64,000 nt of DNA from Flavobacterium sp. ASV13 (lineage in GTDB: Bacteria; Bacteroidota; Bacteroidia; Flavobacteriales; Flavobacteriaceae): contig NZ_JQJY01000002.1 in NCBI RefSeq assembly GCF_000745775.1, positions 248,001-312,000 of the forward strand, written 5' to 3'. A program made the translations under genes and the position numbers. Position 1 is the stretch's first letter. Each line of letters opens with the position of its first letter. Under the pieces are notes generated by a model that worked only from the letters and a program-made list of their open reading frames with translations, was not told where the DNA came from and did no database searches. Shown one piece after another: positions 27,846 to 35,798 of the stretch.

Positions 27846-29084
27846 ATGAAAAAAGTCTTTATAGTTAGATTTCTAATAATAACTTTATTTTTATCGGTAT
27901 TGGGTTGTACAACGCCATACGATTACCAATCTAGTAGCGCTTATGAAGATGTTATTGTAATTGAAGCAACTATCACAAATCAAAATAAAACTCATGAAGT
28001 AAAAGTTACAAGAGCCTATAAGCTTGATGAAAAAACGCCAACTTTTGAAACTAATGCTACTGTTTTTGTTACCGATAATATGGGCAATAAATACGATTTC
28101 AAACAAAATGCTGAAAATTATACTTCTGTTGCTCCGTTTCAGGCCGCTCCAGATAGGCAATATCAATTGCATGTTCGCACTAAGGATGGAAGAGATTATG
28201 TTTCAACCACTGAAAAACTACCACAACAAACTAATATTGAAAGTGTAGAAGCCAAAGCAAAAACCAAAAACAATCAGCTTGGTATTGAAATCACTGTAAA
28301 TAGCACAGATCCTACAAATAGCTCGCATTATTACAGATATGAATATGACGAAGCTTATAAAGTTGTAGCACCAAAATGGTATGCTCAAAAAGCTGTCCCT
28401 GTTTTTTTTGCTCCTGGTTCTAATCCTCCAGGAAAAGTGGTTTTTGAGGACAGAACAACTGAAGCAAGAATTTGCTACTTAAGCCAAAGTTCAAACGAAC
28501 TGATTTTAACCAGCACAAGCGATTTATCTGAAGATAAGGTAATCAATTTCCCTGTTCGATTTATTGCCAGTACTGATCCTATTATAAGAAACAGATACAG
28601 CATATTGGTAAAACAATATGTGCAAAATCTTGCTGCACATACTTTTTTCGCAACATTAAAAGAGATATCTAATATAGGAAGCATCTTATCACAAACACAG
28701 CCAGGATTTTTTTACGGCAACATTCAATCAGTTGCTAATCCAAAGGAAAAAGTTATTGGTTATTTTGATGTGTCGTCATATTCTGAAAAAAGGATTTTTT
28801 TCAATTTCACTGACTTGCTAAATGGCCAGCCATTCCCAGAATACCAATATGAATGTCCTTCTCCAATTCCAGATATTTCTAGAGGAGAATATATATTCAA
28901 ATACTGCTTTAGCCAAGATCCATTACTGGAATGTCAAGGAGATGTAATATTAAATTTATTGGCCAGCGGCATTAAAGTCTTTTATCCGACAGAATTACCC
29001 AATAACTATATTTTGTATCCAGTAGAATGCGGAGACTGTACTTCATTTTCATCAAACGTAAAACCACCATTTTGGATAGACTAA
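27846..29084 (+). CDS. Cassette 3 gene C: DUF4249 lipoprotein
   Basis: A 412-residue lipoprotein with lipobox VLGC (Cys at residue 21), then TTPYDYQSSSAYED, IEATITNQNKTHEVKVTRAY and APDRQYQLHVRTKDGRDY. A Cys-containing insert (about 335-375) resembles the insert of copy 2 in place but not in sequence. The conserved end CGDCTSFSSNVKPPFW overlaps the gene D start. Expected at the outer-membrane surface as the receptor partner. Confidence 0.88.
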   Translation: MKKVFIVRFLIITLFLSVLGCTTPYDYQSSSAYEDVIVIEATITNQNKTHEVKVTRAYKLDEKTPTFETNATVFVTDNMGNKYDFKQNAENYTSVAPFQAAPDRQYQLHVRTKDGRDYVSTTEKLPQQTNIESVEAKAKTKNNQLGIEITVNSTDPTNSSHYYRYEYDEAYKVVAPKWYAQKAVPVFFAPGSNPPGKVVFEDRTTEARICYLSQSSNELILTSTSDLSEDKVINFPVRFIASTDPIIRNRYSILVKQYVQNLAAHTFFATLKEISNIGSILSQTQPGFFYGNIQSVANPKEKVIGYFDVSSYSEKRIFFNFTDLLNGQPFPEYQYECPSPIPDISRGEYIFKYCFSQDPLLECQGDVILNLLASGIKVFYPTELPNNYILYPVECGDCTSFSSNVKPPFWID

Positions 29085-30787
29085 AATACATATTATATCT
29101 AGCGCTCGCTTTTAGCAGCCAGCAGATTGTATTTGCTCAAAAAAACAATTCTGTAAATGAACTGAATGAAGTTGACAAAAAAATTAATGAGTCAATTTAT
29201 ATCAGCACAAATGCAAATTCTTTTTTGACAGGCGAAACTTTGCAATACAAATTATTCTGTATCGACAAACTAGCAAATACTGCTTCAATTTTCAGCAAAA
29301 TAGCTTACGTACAGTTAATTGACAATAATAAAAAAACGGTTTTTGCACATAAATTGTTTCTTGATAAAGCAACAGGAAATGGTGACTTTTTTATTCCAAC
29401 CACATTGGAAACCGGAAGCTACAAATTGATTGGTTATACAAACTGGATGCTTAATAAAACTGTACCGGATTATTTTTCTACCGATATTTACATTGTAAAT
29501 CCGTATAAAGAAAATCCAAGTGGCAGTACAGTTTCGTACAATTCCGTTTCTTCAGAAACTGTAAACAACAGCAATATTTCATTTGATATAAAAAACAAAT
29601 CTTACAATACACGAGATTTGATTGAACTAAATGTCAAATCAAATTCTGACGAATTTACAAAAGGAAATTATACTTTGTCCGTTAGAAAAACAGATGGTTT
29701 TTTAGTTCAAAACAAAGCAATTTTTAGCGGTAAAACCTACCAAAATGGCGAAATCACAAGCGGCCAATTTGTATTGCCTGAATTGCGAGGTGAAATCATA
29801 ACAGGAAAAATATCTTCGGCAAATGCTGAAATTAAAAACAAAAAAGTAGCACTTTCTATTGTTGGAAAAAATGCCGACCTGAAAATTGTAAAAACCGATG
29901 ATCAAGGCAAATTCATTGTTATTTTAGAAAAAGAGAACTCAAATTCAAATATTATCGTTCAAGTTCTTGAAAGCGGCAAAGAAGATTATGTAATTGAAAT
30001 TGATAAACAAAAGGACGTAGATTTTTCTAATTTAACTTTTCCTGTCGTTCAATTCAATTCAGATTTCAAACAAAATATCACTGACCGCTTAATTTCGACT
30101 CAAGTTGAAAATGCTTATTATGATGTCAAAAAAGATAGCGTAATATCACCGGCAATAGCTCTTCCTTTTTTCGGAGCAAAATCTGAAGAATTTATATTAG
30201 ATGATTTTACGCGATTCCCAAATATCGAGGAAACAATTACAGAAATCCTAAAAGGTGTTTACTATCGAAAAAACGATAATATTTACTCCATTCATGTTTT
30301 TGACAATAATGATAATTATGAATCGGCATTACCAACCATGATTATTGTTGATGGATTAATTATTGAAGACTTAAATGAGTTTTTTGCCTTTAATCCTAAG
30401 AGTCTTTTTAAAGTAAATGTAGTGCGAGGAATTTATTATTATGGCTCAAAATCTTTTAATGGAATCGTTTCGTTCACAACAAAAAATGGTGATTATGATA
30501 CTAAACTCAAAGGAAAATTTATTGTTAGGCCAGAAATTTTAAGACCTCAGGTAAAGAAAAACTATTTTAGTCCTGATTACATAAGCAATAAGAACGTAAG
30601 AATTCCAGATTACAGACATCAGCTTCTATGGCAGCCAAACATTGATTTGAGCAAAACATCAAATAGTAAATTTTATGCTTCTGATGTATCAGGAAAATAT
30701 GAAGTGACACTTGAAGGATTTTCAGCTTCTGGAAAACCCGTTTTTATAAAAGATTTCATAGAAATAAAAGAAGAAGCCAGCAATTAG
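29072..30787 (+). CDS. Cassette 3 gene D: MG2-like/plug-like secreted protein
   Basis: A 571-residue paralog of the other D proteins. The frame is open 15 codons further up to 29027, but TTG 29072 is chosen because it is the base-for-base equivalent of the copy 1 and 2 starts (TTTTGGATAGA) and gives a normal signal peptide (ending VFAQ). MG2-like domain (TGETLQYKLFCID, LETGSYKLIGYTNWML), regulatory-like domain (LPELRGEIITGKI), plug-like segment (TMIIVDGLIIEDLNEFF, YGSKSFNGIVSFTTKN), and IPDYRHQLLW near the end. It closes the third cassette and is followed by a strong terminator. Function unknown. Confidence 0.75.
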   Translation: MDRLKYILYLALAFSSQQIVFAQKNNSVNELNEVDKKINESIYISTNANSFLTGETLQYKLFCIDKLANTASIFSKIAYVQLIDNNKKTVFAHKLFLDKATGNGDFFIPTTLETGSYKLIGYTNWMLNKTVPDYFSTDIYIVNPYKENPSGSTVSYNSVSSETVNNSNISFDIKNKSYNTRDLIELNVKSNSDEFTKGNYTLSVRKTDGFLVQNKAIFSGKTYQNGEITSGQFVLPELRGEIITGKISSANAEIKNKKVALSIVGKNADLKIVKTDDQGKFIVILEKENSNSNIIVQVLESGKEDYVIEIDKQKDVDFSNLTFPVVQFNSDFKQNITDRLISTQVENAYYDVKKDSVISPAIALPFFGAKSEEFILDDFTRFPNIEETITEILKGVYYRKNDNIYSIHVFDNNDNYESALPTMIIVDGLIIEDLNEFFAFNPKSLFKVNVVRGIYYYGSKSFNGIVSFTTKNGDYDTKLKGKFIVRPEILRPQVKKNYFSPDYISNKNVRIPDYRHQLLWQPNIDLSKTSNSKFYASDVSGKYEVTLEGFSASGKPVFIKDFIEIKEEASN

Positions 30788-30810
30788 TTTTATTCTGATC
30801 AAAACATCCA

Positions 30811-30857
30811 AATAAACCTCTGTTTCTAAATTTGAAATAGAGGTTTATTTTTTTTCT
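30811..30857 (+). terminator. Terminator after cassette 3
   Basis: AATAAACCTCT pairs with AGAGGTTTATT, extended inward by TTTC/GAAA, and is followed by a long T-run. It separates the cassette region from the sigma factor gene. Confidence 0.9.
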
Positions 30858-30947
30858 TATTTAACGCAACCTTTTTCTTTTTTTTACACTATTAATTATA
30901 AACCGAAGATCTCTTTACAACAATACTACAAAATCAAAAGATAAAAT

Positions 30948-31499
30948 TTGAATTTAGACGAACTCATAAAAAAGTGCATTAAGCAAAACCGAAAAGCGCA
31001 AGAAGAATTATACCAAGAGTATAAGAAAGTGCTTTATGTGTTATGTCTTAAGTATTGTACCAATGAAGTTGAGGCTGAGGACAATCTTCATGATGCTTTT
31101 ATAGAGATATTCAGCAATATAAAAAATTATAAAGGAAGAGGAAGTTTTGAAGGTTGGATCAAAAGAATAACAATCAACAAAGCAATAGCCCGCTATAAGC
31201 AATCTTATCTTTTAACAGCAATTAAAGATGAATATCCGGATGATGATTTTATTAATGAAAATGAAATCGATTTGTCGCTAGATACAATTTTATCTTTTGT
31301 TCAGGAATTGCCACATCAATATCGATTGGTTTTCAGTTTATATGAATTAGACGATTATTCACATCAGGAAATTGCCGAAATGCTGTCAATTTCTGAAAAC
31401 ACTTCAAAATCAAATTTGCATCGAGCAAAACAAATTTTAAAGGAAAAAATTAAATCAAAAAGTACATTTTATTATTCTAAACAAAAAAATGGAAAATAG
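30948..31499 (+). CDS. ECF-type RNA polymerase sigma factor
   Basis: A 183-residue sigma-70 family protein lacking regions 1 and 3. Region 2 (about 20-85) shows EAEDNLHDAFIEIFSNI and GSFEGWIKRITINKAI; region 4 (about 115-165) shows LPHQYRLVFSLYELDDYSHQ and SISENTSKSNLHRAKQILKE, the helix-turn-helix that reads the -33-type element. It starts at TTG 30948; there is no ATG upstream in frame after the terminator. Its 3' end overlaps the next gene by 11 bases, the typical sigma/anti-sigma arrangement. It likely directs a small envelope-related regulon. The nearby STN receptors are candidate inputs, by position only. Confidence 0.9.
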   Translation: MNLDELIKKCIKQNRKAQEELYQEYKKVLYVLCLKYCTNEVEAEDNLHDAFIEIFSNIKNYKGRGSFEGWIKRITINKAIARYKQSYLLTAIKDEYPDDDFINENEIDLSLDTILSFVQELPHQYRLVFSLYELDDYSHQEIAEMLSISENTSKSNLHRAKQILKEKIKSKSTFYYSKQKNGK

Positions 31500-32970
31500 A
31501 ACTGAAATAGGAAAAGCAATCCGAGATCACTTAAATAATTTGGACAAAAGTCCGAATGACGCTTTATGGTCAAAAATTGAAACAGATTTAAATCAAAAAA
31601 GACGCAGAAGAGTTTTGGCTTGGTTAATTCCAAGTTTAATTGCTGTCGTGCTTTCTTGTTCATTACTTTATCTTAAATCTGATTTTCAGGAAAAAAATCA
31701 AACTCAGCAAACACAGCAAACACAGCAAACAAAATCAAAAAGCGAAGCTAATACAAAAAATCAGACTTTAAAATCAAGTAAAGTTCCAAATCCAAAATCT
31801 ATATTATTAAAAACAGAACCAGACCAAATTACTACGGTTTCAAAAACCAAAAATGTTAAACTTATAAAAGAATCCAGTAAGTTAATTACCTCTACAAATG
31901 AATATGAAGAATATGAAGTGGTAAAAAAATATAAAGTAGTTATTAGAAAAGAAGAAAGAAATACAAAACCTATAAAACCAGAAGCTGTCAAAAAAACAGC
32001 TAAACCAAGTTTTTCGGCAAACTTAAAAAAATCATCAAAAGAAAAAACTACAAAAGTAAATTCAAAAAAAACAAATAAAAGCCAAAGCACTAAACAAAAC
32101 AAAGGGAAAATTAAAAAATCTCCTTTTACACCAACTCCACAAAAAAGTATTGTACAAAAAGACACTTTAATAATCGTAAAAGCTGAAACATCTCCAAAAA
32201 TTACGGAAATAAAAAAAGACAGCATTATAACTATTGATAGTCTAAAAACCCCTGTAAAAGCAACGGCAAAAAGAGAATACAAAAAAACAATTTACAACAC
32301 TAAAACAAATGAATTAAATCCAGATGTGAGTATTCATGCTTTTTATGGTCCGGCAATGTTTGGCTCTTTGAATGGCAAATCATTGATTAACCCAACTATG
32401 GACGATCTTTCAAAAAGTCATCCTGTAAGCTCGCATTATGGAGTTTATGTCAAAACTATGTTTGATAAATTCGGTTTCCGAGCTGGTTTTTCAAAAATTA
32501 ATTTAAAAATTACGACAGCACTCGGTCAAAATTTAATTACAAATTATAATAACATCGATTTGAAATCGGACATTAATATAAAAGATACTTTTGCAAATTC
32601 GAGCGACATTGAATTGCAACAAAAACTTTCTTATTATGAAATTCCGCTGGCCTTTGATTATGCACTAAAAAAAGACGATACTAAATTTGAAATCGATGCC
32701 TTTACCGGATTCAGCTTTTTAATATTAGACAAAAATGAGCTTTATTTGAAATCTGAAAAAGTTGAAAAACAAGTAATTGGAGAAGCAAAAAATATTTCTG
32801 GAGTCAATATTTCCTATGATCTCGGAATAGGCTTCACATACAAATTAACCGATAAAATTGGCTTAGATTTAAATCCGATTTTCAAATATTATCTGAATAC
32901 TTTTAAAGAAAATGGAGAAGCAAAACCCTATAGTTTATCGCTTCAAACAGGGATAAATTATAAATTTTAA
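31489..32970 (+). CDS. Anti-sigma-like N-terminus fused to outer-membrane beta-barrel
   Basis: A 493-residue protein with unusual layout. Residues 1-42 are a charged helical segment (IRDHLNNLDKSPNDALWSKI, then RRRR), the kind of short cytoplasmic end found in anti-sigma partners. One membrane segment follows (about 43-63). Residues about 65-265 are a Lys/Thr/Ser/Gln-rich, low-complexity linker including a QTQQTQQTQQT stretch. Residues about 270-493 look like an outer-membrane beta-barrel of the PorT/OmpA-like type (ISYDLGIGFTYKLTDKIGLD, ending in LQTGINYKF with terminal Phe). It overlaps the sigma gene by 11 bases. The architecture would tie the inner membrane to the outer membrane in one chain. 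The role as anti-sigma is inferred. Confidence 0.75.
   Translation: MENRTEIGKAIRDHLNNLDKSPNDALWSKIETDLNQKRRRRVLAWLIPSLIAVVLSCSLLYLKSDFQEKNQTQQTQQTQQTKSKSEANTKNQTLKSSKVPNPKSILLKTEPDQITTVSKTKNVKLIKESSKLITSTNEYEEYEVVKKYKVVIRKEERNTKPIKPEAVKKTAKPSFSANLKKSSKEKTTKVNSKKTNKSQSTKQNKGKIKKSPFTPTPQKSIVQKDTLIIVKAETSPKITEIKKDSIITIDSLKTPVKATAKREYKKTIYNTKTNELNPDVSIHAFYGPAMFGSLNGKSLINPTMDDLSKSHPVSSHYGVYVKTMFDKFGFRAGFSKINLKITTALGQNLITNYNNIDLKSDINIKDTFANSSDIELQQKLSYYEIPLAFDYALKKDDTKFEIDAFTGFSFLILDKNELYLKSEKVEKQVIGEAKNISGVNISYDLGIGFTYKLTDKIGLDLNPIFKYYLNTFKENGEAKPYSLSLQTGINYKF
31705..31731 (+). repeat. Three tandem 9-bp repeats inside the linker
   Basis: CAGCAAACA occurs three times without interruption and encodes the Gln/Thr stretch of the linker. 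In-frame 9-base units could change linker length by slippage without breaking the frame. Confidence 0.8.
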
Positions 32971-33053
32971 AAATATTTTTTATTTAGTTGTAACTTTTTT
33001 GACACTTCATACGTATAACTACTTGTACACTTAAAAATTGAGGAGACAAAAAC

Positions 33054-33917
33054 ATGAGACAACTTAAAATCACCAAGCAGGTAACCAATCGTGAAACTGC
33101 ATCGTTAGATAAATATCTACAAGAAATCGGAAAAGTTGACCTAATTACCGCTGATGAAGAGGTAGAATTAGCACAAAGAATTAAGGCGGGTGATCAAAGA
33201 GCATTAGAAAAATTAACAAAAGCCAACCTACGTTTCGTTGTATCGGTTGCTAAACAATATCAAAATCAAGGATTAACTCTTCCTGACTTAATTAACGAAG
33301 GAAACTTAGGTCTTATCAAAGCTGCACAACGTTTTGATGAAACTCGTGGTTTCAAATTTATCTCTTACGCAGTTTGGTGGATTCGTCAATCGATTCTTCA
33401 GGCGTTGGCAGAACAATCTCGTATCGTTCGTTTACCTTTGAACAAAATTGGTTCTATCAATAAAATCAACAAAATGTATGCATTATTAGAGCAATCTAAT
33501 GAGCGCCCACCTTCTGCTGAAGAAATTGCAAAAGAACTTGACATGACTGTAAATGACGTAAAAGAGTCTATGAAAAACTCTGGTCGTCACTTATCTATGG
33601 ATGCACCTCTTGTTGAAGGTGAAGATTCTAACCTTTATGACGTTTTACGTTCTGGAGAATCTCCAAACCCAGACAGAGAATTAATTCACGAATCATTACG
33701 TACTGAAATCGAGCGTTCATTAGAAACATTAACTCCAAGAGAGGCTGATGTAGTTCGTTTGTATTTTGGTCTTGGCGATCAACACCCAATGACTCTTGAG
33801 GAAATTGGAGAAACTTTCGACTTAACTCGTGAGCGTGTTCGTCAGATTAAAGAAAAAGCAATCCGTAGATTGAAACACACTTCTAGAAGTAAAATCCTTA
33901 AAACTTATTTAGGATAA
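33054..33917 (+). CDS. rpoD: Primary RNA polymerase sigma factor
   Basis: A 287-residue primary sigma factor of the short Bacteroidetes form, which has no long region 1.1 or non-conserved region. It shows region 1.2 ([16 protein letters not shown]), region 2 ([34 protein letters not shown]), region 3 ([13 protein letters not shown]) and region 4 ([35 protein letters not shown]). It recognises the TTG/TAnnTTTG promoters seen in this window and is essential. GAGGAG lies 11 bases before the ATG, an unusually good Shine-Dalgarno for this phylum. Codon use is that of a highly expressed gene. Confidence 0.97.
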   Translation: MRQLKITKQVTNRETASLDKYLQEIGKVDLITADEEVELAQRIKAGDQRALEKLTKANLRFVVSVAKQYQNQGLTLPDLINEGNLGLIKAAQRFDETRGFKFISYAVWWIRQSILQALAEQSRIVRLPLNKIGSINKINKMYALLEQSNERPPSAEEIAKELDMTVNDVKESMKNSGRHLSMDAPLVEGEDSNLYDVLRSGESPNPDRELIHESLRTEIERSLETLTPREADVVRLYFGLGDQHPMTLEEIGETFDLTRERVRQIKEKAIRRLKHTSRSKILKTYLG

Positions 33918-34035
33918 ACAATATTTGTTTCAGGTTTAAAGTTTCAGGTTGTTTTTGTAATTTGAAACATAAAACATGAAACCTTTGTAACGCAAACAAC
34001 AGTTTGATTGACTGTTCGTTTTTTGATTGATGATT

Positions 34036-34066
34036 GAAACTCCGGCTGATTACCGGAGTTTTTTAT
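34036..34066 (+). terminator. rpoD terminator
   Basis: AACTCCGG pairs with CCGGAGTT around a 7-base loop and a T-run follows. Between the stop codon and this hairpin (33926-33990) is an imperfect inverted repeat based on GTTTCAGG / CATGAAACC, a type of intergenic sequence often seen in Flavobacterium. Confidence 0.85.
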
Positions 34067-34106
34067 TTTATATTTAGCTGAAAAGTTTGTTATTTATAGA
34101 AATATG

Positions 34107-34165
34107 CTCGCAAAGTCGCAGAGTCGCAAAGTTTATTATTCTTTGCGACTCTGCGACTTTGCGAG
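34107..34165. repeat. Perfect 25-bp palindromic repeat
   Basis: Arms CTCGCAAAGTCGCAGAGTCG... (34107-34131) and its exact complement (34141-34165) surround a 9-base AT loop. There is no T-run on either side. Each arm itself contains the internal repeat GTCGCAAAG/AGTCGCAGA. It looks like one of the dispersed intergenic palindromes of flavobacteria; the function is unknown. Confidence 0.85.
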
Positions 34166-34178
34166 ATTCTTTAAAAAA

Positions 34179-34219
34179 CTTTGTGTGCTTTGCGTAAATC
34201 TTAGCGCACTTTGCGGTTA
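34179..34219 (+). repeat. Dispersed 41-bp repeat, copy 1
   Basis: CTTTGTGTGCTTTGCGTAAA, TCTTAGCGCACTTTGCGGTTA. The reverse complement of 59958-59998 has the same pattern (CTTTGCGAACCTTGCGTAAA...) with about four of five bases equal. It is next to a palindrome here and inside one there. Together with the features around it this accounts for the 360-base gap between rpoD and rpe. Confidence 0.75.
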
Positions 34220-34277
34220 AATTTCAATGCAAATCATAAAAAATTTATCTTTGTAAAAAACAACACACCACTACACA

Positions 34278-34940
34278 ATGAAAAATACACTTATAGCTCC
34301 TTCAGTTCTTGCTGCCGATTTTGCAAATCTGCAACGCGATGTAGAAATGATAAACAACAGCCAAGCTGACTGGTTTCATATCGATATCATGGATGGAGTT
34401 TTTGTTCCGAATATCTCTTTTGGAATGCCCGTTTTAGAAGCTATTTCAAAACATGCAAAAAAATATATTGATGTACATTTAATGATTATCGATCCCGATC
34501 GCTACATTAAAACTTTTGCAGATTTAGGAGCGAATGGACTAACAGTACATTATGAAGCTTGTACGCATTTGCACAGAACTTTGCAAGCCATTAAAGCTGA
34601 AGGAATGAAAGCCGGAGTTGCTATTAATCCTCATACAAATATCGATTTATTAGAAGATGTTATAAATGATATTGATTTAGTTTGCATTATGAGCGTTAAT
34701 CCAGGTTTTGGAGGGCAATCTTTTATTGAAAATACTTATGCAAAAATTCAAAAACTAAAAGCTTTAATTACACGCAAAAACGCTTCAACTTTAATTGAAA
34801 TTGACGGCGGAGTTACCAGCAAAAATGCAAAACAATTAGTAGAAGCCGGAGCTGATGTTTTAGTTGCAGGAAGCTTTGTTTTTAAAGCCGAAAATCCAAC
34901 TCAGACTATTCAAGAATTAAAAGTCCTTACTGCTTTTTAA
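34278..34940 (+). CDS. rpe: Ribulose-phosphate 3-epimerase
   Basis: A 220-residue TIM-barrel enzyme of the normal length that interconverts ribulose 5-phosphate and xylulose 5-phosphate in the pentose phosphate pathway. Catalytic and metal-binding stretches are visible: APSVLAADFANL, FHIDIMDGVFVPNISFG, DVHLMI, MSVNPGFGGQSFI and IEIDGGVTSKNA. A -7 box TATCTTTG (34246-34253) lies 24 bases before the ATG; no clear -33 box is seen. Its 3' end overlaps the convergent nuclease gene by 24 bases. Confidence 0.97.
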   Translation: MKNTLIAPSVLAADFANLQRDVEMINNSQADWFHIDIMDGVFVPNISFGMPVLEAISKHAKKYIDVHLMIIDPDRYIKTFADLGANGLTVHYEACTHLHRTLQAIKAEGMKAGVAINPHTNIDLLEDVINDIDLVCIMSVNPGFGGQSFIENTYAKIQKLKALITRKNASTLIEIDGGVTSKNAKQLVEAGADVLVAGSFVFKAENPTQTIQELKVLTAF

Positions 34941-35705
34941 GTTTTTCAAATTCGGAAAGAAATCAATTCCAGTCATTTTTTCCAAAGTTTCAATCGGAAC
35001 AACGAAATCATAAATAGACTTGTCACTGTCTTCATTCGGAACCAAAAAAGCAATTGCTTTATGTTCTTTCCCAGATTTAGCTAGAACAATTTTATAAAAA
35101 TATTTAGGGACAGCAACATTTTCTGTCCCTATTTTTTTGTCTGAATCTTTCAGAATTCCTCCCGTTACTACATAAATATCATTATACTTTCCAGCCCAAT
35201 AACGTGTTTTTTGTTCAATTCTGTTCCAGATTCCGCTATTGAAATCGTGTTTTTGAGGAGAAATATTAGAGGTATAAAAAGTATCGTTATAAGCATCTTT
35301 ATTGAATTCCATATCGCCGGCAGGACAGAGATGCCCTTTATCATAACCTGATTTTTTATAATTTCTCCAATCTGCAGAACCCGTTGTTACTTTTGGATCT
35401 TCAATAAAATAAGGACGTTTGTATTCATTATTTTTTAAATATTCCTTTTTTAATTCGTACGCAACCCATTCAGCCTGTTCAAATTTTTCATTATATGAAA
35501 GTGTATAGTATTTGTGCTTTACAATCTGTCCTGTGGTTGAAGTTGGCAAATAGGAAACAGTATACAAAGAATCTGTAGTGTTTTGCACTGAAGCCGAAGT
35601 AAAAGGTGCCGGTTTTTCTGGCAGTGCTTCTACTCTTTCTGAATTCTCTTTTTTACAAGAAAACAATACCAAACCTATCAAAACTAAAACAATATAATTC
35701 TTCAT
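34917..35705 (-). CDS. DNA/RNA non-specific endonuclease lipoprotein
   Basis: A 262-residue secreted nuclease of the NUC1/NucA beta-beta-alpha-metal family. The lipobox LFSC puts a lipidated Cys at about residue 17, so it is membrane anchored outside the cytoplasm. The catalytic motif reads GYDKGHLCPAGDM (a DKGH form of the usual DRGH), and the Mg-binding Asn is in GIWNRIEQKTRYW. It should cut extracellular or periplasmic nucleic acids for nutrient recovery or defence. It stands alone on the minus strand, with a terminator of the upstream prc gene between the two. Confidence 0.92.
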   Translation of the reverse strand: MKNYIVLVLIGLVLFSCKKENSERVEALPEKPAPFTSASVQNTTDSLYTVSYLPTSTTGQIVKHKYYTLSYNEKFEQAEWVAYELKKEYLKNNEYKRPYFIEDPKVTTGSADWRNYKKSGYDKGHLCPAGDMEFNKDAYNDTFYTSNISPQKHDFNSGIWNRIEQKTRYWAGKYNDIYVVTGGILKDSDKKIGTENVAVPKYFYKIVLAKSGKEHKAIAFLVPNEDSDKSIYDFVVPIETLEKMTGIDFFPNLKNLKSSKDF

Positions 35706-35733
35706 CTTTTATTTTTATTACGAAATAAACTTA

Positions 35734-35772
35734 CAAAAAAATGCTCCATAAATAGTACATCTATGGAGCATT
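35734..35772 (-). terminator. prc terminator
   Basis: AATGCTCCATA pairs with TATGGAGCATT; on the minus strand the hairpin is followed by a T-run. It lies 26 bases after the prc stop and 28 bases before the nuclease start. Confidence 0.85.
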
Positions 35773-35798
35773 TTAATAACAAATTAATTCTTTTCGAA

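Noticed and set aside
28024-28248. Second plus-strand frame inside cassette 3 gene C
   Set aside because: Lies wholly within a conserved DUF4249 coding region in another frame.
7365-30787. Cassettes considered as polysaccharide utilisation loci
   Set aside because: DUF4249 is not SusD, and no glycoside hydrolase, lyase or hybrid sensor sits among them; the amylase at 62100 is 30 kb away.
31705-31731. Short tandem repeats considered as a CRISPR or VNTR array
   Set aside because: Units are 9 bases without spacers and are coding; there are no cas genes in the window.
31761-32282. 173-aa hydrophobic minus-strand frame
   Set aside because: It is the antisense shadow of the Lys-rich linker (AAA codons read as TTT Phe); its composition is fully explained by the plus-strand gene.
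34107-34165. Palindrome considered as a transcription terminator
   Set aside because: No T-run on either strand, and rpoD already has a good terminator at 34036-34066.
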